Of a stretch of DNA of 64,000 nucleotides, positions 44,561-54,591 are shown piece after piece. Positions within the stretch are counted from its first letter, which is position 1; each line of letters begins with the position of its first letter. This DNA comes from Argopecten irradians (taxonomy: Eukaryota > Mollusca > Bivalvia > Pectinida > Pectinidae). The notes under the pieces are model-generated. The model had not been told where the DNA came from. It saw only the letters and a list, made by a program, of their open reading frames with translations, and did no database searches. The stretch is from contig NC_091134.1 in NCBI RefSeq assembly GCF_041381155.1, positions 30,261,540 through 30,325,539 on the forward strand, written 5' to 3'. A program made the translations under genes and the position numbers.

Positions 44561-44940
44561 AACTATCCTTGTCTTATGTTTCGCCTATAGGCCTACCGAA
44601 AGTATATATTTATGTACCATGTTAATTGGAGGAAGTAGAAAAGGGAATCAATTGGTTCGACTTTTTTTGCCTGGAGGATCTGCACATTATGCAATGAAGA
44701 AAAGATTTGAGGCAATCGTTTTCATTTAAACCATCTCACATAAGCTATGATGGCCAGGACAGTTTGATTGATAGGTTTCAGAATTAAGCAACAATTGGGA
44801 GGAGATGGAGAAATTTGTTTGGTAAAATAAGTTTGAACTCGATGACATTTTGTTTAGAATAAGACGTTTACTAAAGTATATAAGTTCAATGAGACGATCG
44901 AGAGGTATTTTTATAACAATGTCGTAGTTCACACATATTT

Positions 44941-45053
44941 ATCACAGGGAGTTGGCACAAATTTCCAACCAACGGTTAATATATTTATATATATGTTTTA
45001 TGCTATATATAATACATGTAGATAATGACCGTTGGTTGGAAAGTCCCTGTGAT
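44941..45053. repeat. 113-bp foldback just after eIF1A copy 2 exon 5
   Basis: Outer arms ATCACAGGGA (44941-44950) and TCCCTGTGAT (45044-45053); inner arms TTTCCAACCAACGGT and ACCGTTGGTTGGAAA; an A+T loop. It starts two bases beyond the read-through stop of eIF1A copy 2 (45055-45057). It may be a MITE or a 3'-end RNA hairpin. Confidence 0.75.
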
Positions 45054-45054
45054 A

Positions 45055-48000
45055 TTAATAGCCTATCACCAGGTCAAGATCAGCATCACTCACGGCATCA
45101 TTATAGTCAGCGTCGTCGTCATAGTTGTTATGGAACTCTATTTCTTCATTGTTATCCTCATCAAAGAGGTTGTCGCTGAGTTTTGCTGGAAAATCATATA
45201 AATAGAAAAGTAATATGCACTTCTAGTGGAATTTTCTATTAAAGATGCTCCACCCCCGACAGAGCATAAATGATATTCATCATTTGAACAATAATTGGTG
45301 TTAATCGTGTATAAATATGTCTAGATAGCACAAAAATAATATAAAATAATTCATTTTGCCTTTGGTGCATGCATAATCAGTGCTTCATTCCATATAGGAT
45401 ATAGTGCCACCCAATTTTTTCGGGATGCAATTAATTATTTTTAATATTTTTTAACTTGAAGTAAAATTAGAAGCTCAAACTTTTCAAAGGTGGTAATGGT
45501 GTAAAGTAAGTAACTTTTGTAACTGAAGAAAAATCCTAAAATCTTCTGCTTCTGTTTTTGATAGTGAAAAAAATACCATTTGTCAGCAGTGGAGCATCTT
45601 TAAGATTTAAACGGACAAATATGAGATGTAGATTTATTAATGAAATCCTATAACTAGTAATTCATACAACAACTCATCCATTGTGGAGAGTGATACTTAT
45701 TGATAGAAATTAAAGCTATAGACATGTTATAGGGTTATCAATTTCAGTCCTAGTGTGTATCAATGGTGTGTACAATTTTGAATCCCCACCCTATAAGAAT
45801 GTTTCCATTGCATTATGAGTGCTATCCCATGCTTAGTTTAAGAGAAGAAGTCGTTTAAATGGAAATAGCCAAATTGACCCCTTTTGGCTCCGCCCCTCAG
45901 GCCCCTGGGGGGTCAGCCCCATCATTTGTACAATTTTCAGTAAGTAGCCCATAAGGATGCCACAGTCAAATTTTGTTAAAATTCGACCAGCGGTTATGGA
46001 GAAGAAGTCGATTGTTGACGGACGGACGACGGACGGACGACGGACGCCGGACGCCACGGTATGGCATAAGCTCACCTTGGTCCTTCAGACCAGGTGAGCT
46101 AAAAATTAATGAGGATATTGATCTAGCATTAAACATATACAAAGATGTATATTAATTATATTGTTTATGTATACGATAAAAATATACGATCTTTAACGAT
46201 ACGGAAAAATAAAAATATGCGTTTGAATGTGTGCATTTTATTTTGATGAAAGCCTTACACAAAAAAGATATGCTAATGATTTGATATTCTTCTGAGATGT
46301 ACGAATAATACCAGTTTCAGGAAGCTCTCCATATGCCTTCAGATTCCTAGCCTCGTCTGGTGTGTATTTTTGTATAACGTCCGCCTTCATATCTTGAAAC
46401 TCCCTTAACCCAAGTAGAATGATGTCGCCAGTATTTATCCAAACCTAAACAAATGATGAGCTAAATTTTGTTGTTGAAGGAGGAAGGCCAGTTGTACTTT
46501 CAGTTTTCATCACCCACCATGGGGACTCGCTTGCAGATTATTAACGATATTATGTATATTTAAAAAAAAAATAACAAAACCCCCTCAAAATATATGTCGC
46601 AATGGTTAACATTAAAACAAGTTGCACACTATGGTTTTCAAATAACAGTCGTAAATTCATTTTTATGTGAGTTGACTGTATATCCTCCATACCTTTTTCC
46701 TTAGCTTTCCACGAATATGACACATCCTCTTCACTCCATCAAAGCACAGAGCTTCCAATCGTCCATTTCCCAACATCCGTGTAACCTGTGCGTATTCTGT
46801 ATCAAACATTGTAGATGTTTATGAGTAAGTTTATTACATTTTTAAATTGGTTAGTTACATAGTATTACGCTGTTATCAATTTCAATCTCAAACCTGCTGA
46901 TACACATCGCTACCGAAAATGGAACACTCTTAAAATATATGATACAGAATTTTCAGTTTATAATCTAAACTAACAATAACTGTCATGAACAAAACAATTA
47001 GGTGCTGAATATTAACTGTGTAAATTTTCGGGTCCTTTAAAAAACAAATCCAGGAAACGAAATCCTGTTACAACCGTAAAACATCATATATTCAAAAACG
47101 AAAAATATTGCTTAATGGAATATTTGTGGCAGATAAGTGAAAAAAGAACTTTCCTTAAATTTTCATCATGACATTTTAAAAGCAAATCTTAATAAGGAGG
47201 TGTTCCAATTTGGATACTCGAATCTGCTGAAACACCATGGTTGGACCGGTTATGCTTCAAAGCTCTGTATTTATAAATATATGCGCTGCTGACAAGAAAA
47301 CAAATCATGAAATTTAAATGACGGCGTTTATTTGTGAAATGTTGAATTCAAGCATTCGGTTGAATTTTTTTTTATATAATTATATTCAAAAAGTGTTCCA
47401 ATTTGGGTAGCGTCACGTTTTAGGTTGTAACCACACAAATTTTCCAACAAACCGAGCATACGGTGAGACTTCATTGGTTACACGTGAAAAAAACAAGAAC
47501 TTAACAAATTTTTATAATACTCTATTGCCATTTGGTGATTATTACAATGCATGTAATAAATTCATTTTAGGATTGGAAATCTCTACTAGTTAATTGGCTG
47601 TAATCAGGGAGTGTCATTTGATACCGCTAATAAACTGTTAAATCCTGTCTCTATAAAGTACATTTATATTGCATCGGTAGGCCTGAATTTGTATCGATAG
47701 GACTTTCAAGCTTTTAAAACGTCGTTAATTATACTACACGTAAATGGTATAGTTTTATATAGGATATGAAGTGTAATGATATAATTTTGAGTCAATAGCT
47801 ATATACAATGTGCTTTACGTTTGTTATAAAATATATTGTTTGTCTGCCAATATACGAAAGATTACTTTTCTTACACAGAATCTGAAAAGCCTGAATGGTT
47901 ATAAGCATGTACTTGTTCCGAAAACAGCAAAAACAGCAGACCTTTATTCAAAATGTCAGAATGTTGACAGTCTACCTTGATTGGTGTAATTCAAATACAG

Positions 48001-48508
48001 CTACACGCAGAACAAAGTCTAAAATAAAAGCTTGATGTGAAAACAAACATAATCGATACGTTTTACCCTCGACGTTAAAGTGATAGATTAGGAACCTTTT
48101 AGAATGTTTACTACCTTGTCCATGCTCTCTAAATACCAGTTCTCTCTTTTCATTTTCATTCTCATTTTTACCCCTCCTCCTGTTTTTACCTCCCTTTCCT
48201 GTAAAAGAATACAATGATTTACGTTATTAGTTTCTAGATAGTTATTCCTCCAATAATCATTGTTAAATTACTGAACACGTATTGCTATTTTTGTATACTA
48301 GTATAGCCCAATACCATTAACCATTTCAATACAAATTCGCAAAATTGATTGGCATTTTTTTCAATTTTAGTGATGATTATTGTGATTAGCGGAAATAAGC
48401 ATTCGCAAATTTACTTGGCTGGGGATATTACTGAAAGTACATCGCACGCGACATGAATTTGATTTTACAGTACATTATTTGTATATCAATACCTTTGTTT
48501 TTCGGCAT
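45055..48508 (-). CDS. EIF1A: Eukaryotic translation initiation factor 1A (copy 2)
   Basis: Exons 48508-48493, 48198-48115, 46796-46693, 46444-46312 and 45185-45094 have the same lengths (16, 84, 104, 133, 92) and phases as copy 1. The protein keeps [15 protein letters not shown], the OB fold ([30 protein letters not shown]) and [13 protein letters not shown]. It differs by HGQ for DGQ, REFQDM for RDYQDN and IQKY for ILKY. The acidic tail has diverged ([17 protein letters not shown]) and no DIDDI end was found. After the 92-nt exon the frame either reads through GTGAGT to [12 protein letters not shown] and stop (155 aa, the span given here) or splices to the exon-4/5-like blocks downstream. 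Intact frame and conserved core suggest function, possibly tissue-specific. Intron 4 holds a MITE and a tandem-core relic. Confidence 0.9.
45239..45603. repeat. TTAA MITE, copy in eIF1A copy 2 intron 4
   Basis: 'TTAAAGATGCTCCACCCCCG' to 'CAGCAGTGGAGCATCTTTAA', same length class (365 bp) as 35963 but in the opposite orientation. Confidence 0.85.
45771..46105. repeat. Truncated copy of the AGCTCACCTGG tandem-core element
   Basis: About two core units ('GCCAAATTGACCCC', 'GGGGGTCAGCCCCATCATTTG') followed by 'GGACGGACGACGGACGCCGG' and the end hairpin 'AGCTCACCTTGG' / 'CCAGGTGAGCT'. It is inverted relative to 22314-23683. Confidence 0.8.
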
Positions 48509-49382
48509 GGCTCGACCTTTTTAACAACCAGTGTGAAAAGTAATCTTCTATTGTAAGCTCAAACAATGTCTCGTATTTATATTCATTTGCTGCTCACATA
48601 CATGCACCAATGCCCGGAAGTCGCCGATGGGAAATCGATATTCATGACAAACTTCCTTGTTGTTCATCAAAAGTACTGATACACATACAGTCAATAAGAC
48701 TTAAAAAATATTCTGATACGTGAACAGAAAATAACATAAAATATCATAGATAAGTCAAACTTTGTTCCGAAATATTTTAACTCGAGAAATGTCTATGTAA
48801 GATATTATTCCTGACCAAATACATGTAGAATATTATCAAACAAAATGTTAAGAAATATGCTTTGGTGGAAACGACAATATTCATGACCCAATTTTTACCC
48901 GTAACCCAACTCATGCGACTCTAGGATGTAATCATCTTAAGCAGATCCACATGCAATGCTAACATCAATATCAAATGGTTGAAAGTATTTTGATCTAGGT
49001 AGACATGAGATAAAGATCCCAAATTTAGTCGCCTTTACAATAATAGAGTGGGACATTAGGTCATTAAGTACAATTCTAACATTTTGACATCTTCAGTATA
49101 GGTGTTGCTTAGAATTCTCTCATAAAAAGAAATAAAAAAAAAATAAAAAAATGAAATCATCTGAAGCAGACCGTGACAAAATCCACAGGCAATACTCAAC
49201 CTCAATCTCAAGTTATCAAATCGTGGTAAAATTAAGGTTTCTGCAAAGTTTTCATGCTAAAATAGAACATATGCTTAACTACTGTGACATACTACTTTTT
49301 CGCCTGTTATCTGAACTGAAATATAGATTTGTAGGCGAAAACCGAGAAAAATATCATTACTACTCTAATATCTAATTACAAC

Positions 49383-49746
49383 TTAAAGATGCTCCACCGC
49401 TGACAAATGGTATTTTTTCACTATCAAAAATAGGAGCAGACGATTTAGTATTTTTCTTGAGCTACAGAAGTTACTTACTTTACACCATTACTACCATTGA
49501 AAAGGTTTAGCTTCTAATTTTACTTCAAGTTAAAAATATGAAAAATAATTAATTGCATCCCGAAAAAATTCCGTGGCACTATATCTTATATGGAATGAAG
49601 TAATGATTGTGCATGCACCAAAGGCAAAAGAAATTATTTTATGTTATTTTTTGCGTTAATTAGGCATATATATTCACGATTAAACACCAATTATTGTTCA
49701 AATGATGAATATCATTTATGCTCTGTCGGCGGTGGAGTATCTTTAA
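49383..49746. repeat. TTAA MITE, fifth copy
   Basis: 'TTAAAGATGCTCCACCGCTG' to 'GGCGGTGGAGTATCTTTAA', 364 bp, same orientation as 35963 and very similar to it. Confidence 0.85.
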
Positions 49747-49835
49747 AATGAAAACCTAAATGTTCATCCTTTGGCCCTTCATATTACCATGGGCCCAGCA
49801 AAATATTTGATGTTCTGAATTGTTTTCGATTGCAG

Positions 49836-49966
49836 GCATTACAACCCGGAGCATATCTGAGAACAAAAGTCACAGAGACACAATACATAAAGCAGAAAAG
49901 AGTTGACTTAGAAAAGTATCTACATAGTCATTTCAATAAATTTCAAGAACTGCCCGCTCGACATCG
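49836..49966 (+). pseudogene. Isolated exon-like segment, unknown gene
   Basis: A good acceptor (TTTTCGATTGCAG) and a donor (GTAAGA) enclose 131 bp open in one frame (phase 0 in, 2 out). It encodes a basic, helical-looking peptide that starts ALQPGAYLRTKVTETQYIKQ and ends KFQELPARHR. No partner exons were seen nearby on the plus strand. I do not recognise the family. It could be one exon of a gene extending outside the visible model, or a relic. Confidence 0.35.
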
Positions 49967-50485
49967 GTAAGAACCAATGATTTTCCTTGGAAAGTTAACT
50001 ATTCTTAATGTAGTATTGTAAACAACATGACCAAGTTTTACTGCAAAACATGTCAGCACTGATGGTTTTTACGAAGTTACATTATACTATAGGAACATAT
50101 GAAATGCAAGTACAAGTAAAACAAAGACAAACAATCACCCTTGCTAATAGCAACGCCCTTCTTACTACAATTAAAATACAATATTTCATTTAACCAATGC
50201 TGTATGCTGTCAACTGTTCTGTTAGTCTCTGTGTATTCCCTCAGTCGTGTTCTGTTTCTAGTCATTTCAACGTCAGGTTGGCATTACATCTAAAAATTGT
50301 ACTTAGATTAGATTTTGATTCTTAAATGGCGTGTGCTAGACATGCGGCTGAGAGGGTACATATGCACACTGTACTTACTCTTGAAATTGGTACTATTTTT
50401 TCAGTCTCTATATGGAAACCTTGGAAAACTCAAGTTGACCCCATGCCTATTTAATCGAGCCGAGGACGTTTTGGTTAAAGGCAAG

Positions 50486-51642
50486 CAGGGTTGGGGTCAA
50501 TTACATTGCAATGTAATTAATTACAATTACAATTACTTGGTCAAAACTCAATTACAATTACAATTACAATTACTCAGTTTTGTAAATGTAATTAATTACA
50601 ATTACAATTACATTCAAAAAGTAATTAATTACAATTACACATTACATTTTCTTAATATGTTTTTTATATGTTTATACCAAGGATTTATAAGTGAGATATA
50701 CATCCTTGCATATATACACATTTGTATAATCTTGCACTTTAGCAGTTATACAGATATAATAAGTCGATATCAGTAAATTCTGATAGAACATATGTTCAAT
50801 TCACATAAACTGCAAGTTACAATTGAGTATTGGTAGGGTGTATTTGTTTTAAATGTAGATTTTTATTGGACCTAGCAGTAATATTGTCAAATGCGTCAGC
50901 TTTATGTACCAGGTATTGATATTTTTTATTGCATTTTATCATCATTAGCATCTCAAAATCATCATCAGACAGTCTGTATCTGTCTGGTCGGAATACTTTG
51001 CCAGCAATTAACACTAAACAATCTCTCTACTGGAGCTGAAGTGGCTGGTATAGCTAAGTAGTTGCTAGCTAAAAAAGACGAATTTAGAAATTTGCAAGAA
51101 TAATCTTTCCAGAACTTTAATGGGTCACAATATTTCTCTGCAATCTTCACTAAAGTCTTCTGTTAAAATTTTCTTGGCAGGGGCAGTGAAGACAAATCTG
51201 AGCTATCATCTATATTTTTGCCTTCATTAGATTTGCTAATTAGGTGATCAACAGGTGTTATATAAGCAAGACCTTTGTGAGTTGTAATCACAGGCTTTGT
51301 GTTCACAACTTCACACCTCACACCTAGCTTGTATATTGCTTGAGGGGTAAACTACAGGTAAAACAGGTCTCACATATGTTACCTGTTTAAATTTCTACAT
51401 AGCCAAATAAATGTCATACATTCATTAATCTTGGTAATTATTTAGACATTAGTAAATATATAAATGTAATTGAAAAGTAATTGAAATGTAATTGTTAATT
51501 ACACATTTTTATAATGTAATTAATTACAATTACAATTACATGTAATTGAAATATTTCTTAATTACAAATTACTTTCAATTACTTGAAAAAATGTAATTAA
51601 TTGCAATTAATTACAATTACATTTTTAATTACCCCAACCCTG
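50486..51642 (-). mobile_element. hAT-superfamily transposon derivative
   Basis: A 1,157-bp element flanked by perfect 8-bp target duplications AAGGCAAG (50478-50485 and 51643-51650). The terminal inverted repeats begin CAGGGTTGGGG. Both subterminal regions are arrays of AATTAC-type repeats. On the minus strand about 51150-50900 encodes a hAT C-terminal dimerisation domain: DPLKFWKDY, YLAIPATSAPVERLFSV, then in another frame AGKVFRPDRYRLSDDDFEML. The frame changes once inside the domain, near 51010, and the rest of the transposase is missing, so it is a defective, internally deleted copy. Confidence 0.9.
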
Positions 51643-51650
51643 AAGGCAAG

Positions 51651-54591
51651 TGTATTATCGCTGGCCGACAATTATCTAGTAATCGTATCTCTTTTAAGGA
51701 AACAAAACTTTAAGTAATTTATAATGGAGGTGATAAGATTCAGTAGTAAGTTCTTCATATTGGATGTTTAAATCAATAGCAGTTCATCCCAGCAGTTAAA
51801 CCTGCCAATATTATCAGGTTAAAAATGCCTAATATATATATTTGTTAAAAACACATAAAAATAAAACATTCTAGTAACATAGGCAGGTTTAACGCACTAA
51901 GTTTGTTATTGACACCGATTAAAACAAACATAACACAAATTGTCATCTTTAATCTTGTATGATGTTTATTTTTGATAAATCACAGTCATATTTGTATAAC
52001 AATTGAATAACAATATTCCCCTGATTTTAGGAATTAGTACATCTATATCAAAAGAAGAAAGTGAATATCACAGATTAACAATTCTGGTTAAACAATACAA
52101 AATACTCTTCTATTATTGATGCAACGTTCACTGGCGTGAAACATGATAAATATATATTCCACACAGAAAAACGTCAATTACAGTTTATAAAACAAACAAA
52201 ACACTTTATTTACTGGTAGTAAATAATGAACATTTGGTCAAAAGTTATGCAGCCATTGTAAAGTTTTCGATGTAAAAAGTGTAAAGAACATGCTATGTTG
52301 TAGTGTTAATGTATAGTACATAATAATAAACTAAAGCTTCATCTTCAATATTAAAATTAACCTTCACCTTAAATATCAAAATGGACCTCCTGCTTCAATA
52401 AAAAGTAACAAGAAGCCCATTGGCCTTGACGTAGAAGAACGAATATACGTACCCGGCCTACTATACCTTTTACTGCAAAGTAATGATTATGCAAACCATT
52501 ATAAAACATTTGCTTGCATTTAATCGGACTTTTTTATATCGCTAACCTACTAGGCAATACAACTGAACCTCATCAATTTTTATCGAGATATTGTTTTTTT
52601 ACATAATACACATGAAGTTTTTTTCTGAAGGGAATGTATACACTTAGTCCACAAATTGTGACTTTGACGTCTTGTGAGCGGTACGGTAGCTATTTAGAAT
52701 GGTAGTTATGTTTGTTTTGGACAAAAGTAATATATAAATGCATGAATACGCATAAAAAATGGAAACCTACAAAAAAGTATAGAAAATTGTGGCCGAGTGA
52801 GGCAGTGTTCCACTAGGACACATAGGCACCATTTCGTACCATGCCGAAAGGTATAGTAGGCCGGGTACGCATATTCGTTCTACATGTACTTCAGATCACA
52901 TACATTTTCTACACATTGCTACGTCAATTGATAACGCCATTTCGTCCGAGTATATGTATACATTCAGCTTATTTGTGCTTTTTGGGCGAGATGACTACGT
53001 ACACGAGAATAATTCGGACAGCTTTTTCAAACTATTTCGTCCCATCAAGATTCTGGCAGTGCAAATTTGATTGGCCATTTCCAAAGGTCATCTGGACGTG
53101 ACCCCTAATGGGATGTTGTCAGATCCTCTTATCAAACGTAGTAATAATAAGGATATGTATTTTAATCAGATTGACAGATGAAAGTGATTTTCCCAAATTT
53201 CTGAGCGTTAAATCTTTCTTTCAGTCAAAATTGGACTTCTACGCAAATTTTGACGTTCGTCGGAACAACACAGTCTGGCCTTACTTGACTAGAGTCGAAG
53301 GCGAAACAAAATGGTTCTGATTATTATATAGTATTATATATAGTACATGAAATAATTTTTTGTATCCTGCCACCACAACAAATTCATAAATTGTACAAAA
53401 GTCATATAATGCATTAAAATATATTAATTCTACACCAGGTCAGGTATAAATAACAACATGAAAAATATTATTTAGTTTATGTTGTGCTAGTCACCAAACA
53501 AAATGACTATGATAGACTCGTTTATAAACCCTGTATATTCAAAACTAATTAAAATGGAGTAAATCTTTGTCACTAGAAAAATATGTTACATGCATCACTT
53601 CGATAAATATCTTATTATGACATTTTAAGCATCATTTTACACTTTGCATTGTAAATAACAAGAATTTGCATGAACTTAACCATACCAAATTAAAGGGAGC
53701 TAAACTTTAATACATCAAATGACGGTACATTCACAAATTACGGTTTTAACAAGCCAAACTTAGATTTAAAGCATAGATTGAGAACGTGCGATATCTATAA
53801 GTTGTAGCAATCCAACATTCATTTTTCAGATATTTGTATCAAGTGTGAAATTGTCATATCAAGTTTATAAAACCCATTCGGTTAATAATATACTGTCTAT
53901 GAAACACGGGAGTTTCGATATATTAAAACTGATGGTGACGTCACAAATATCATGTAAAAATATGACGTCATAATCACCATACTCACTGGAATGTGAGACT
54001 AATCGTTGGTAAATCATACTGTTACCCACCTCATTGTTTTGGTTTTTAAAAATTGATGTATTGCAGGATTCCCTATACTTAATTTATAACTGTAACAATA
54101 AATAGCAACACCCGTATCGCAAATGAGAGATGATCTCTCCATAGATTATATATACATCTAATTAATTCTAGGATTGTTTTATATGTATTTGTAAAATTAT
54201 GAATACAAAATTTTCTCTGTAATAATTTAAACAATAAAAAATACATAGATAATAGAAATTCAGTAAGAAGACAAAGTATATGTAACACGAAAACAAATCA
54301 GGCGCAATTATGGAATGAGTACAGTTATAAGAATGTGATCAATTATAAGTACATCCTCTCACCAAGATGCTTTACAACGAGAGTTATGATGTTTGACCAA
54401 CACAAAGATTTCAATATGACGCAACTCATAATTCAACATTATTTCCCCTAGCATTAGCATATCTCCATACTTGTTACAATAACTTGGACATATTCACCAT
54501 AGCAACGTTTCCTCCATTATGATGATAATGTAACTAAAACATTCACCATGGCGACGTATCTCCATATATAGTGATGCTGCAACTAAAACAT
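51651..54591. other. Spacer downstream of CPQ
   Basis: It holds the inverted-end element at 52436-52881. The rest is A+T-rich. The CPQ 3' UTR should lie at its right side; reverse-strand AATAAA candidates exist (for example 52205-52210), none decisive. Confidence 0.35.
52436..52881. mobile_element. Relative of the AGCTGCAAT element with true inverted ends
   Basis: The left end 'AGAACGAATATACGTACCCG' plus 'GCCTACTATACCTTT' is inverted at the right end (ATTCGTTCT). The inside matches copies A and B ('AATGATTATGCAAACC', 'GAGCGGTACGGTAG'). Copies A and B have only the right end of this type, so they are related but differently bounded. Confidence 0.65.

Larger units (their letters stand above)
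48509..50485. other. Intergenic 5' of eIF1A copy 2
   Basis: It contains the TTAA MITE at 49383-49746 and an isolated exon-like segment at 49836-49966. The remainder is A+T-rich with no recognised gene. Confidence 0.4.

Noticed and set aside
50315-50776. 153-codon open frame
   Set aside because: It runs into the left AATTAC array of the hAT derivative, giving artificial Asn-Tyr repeats.
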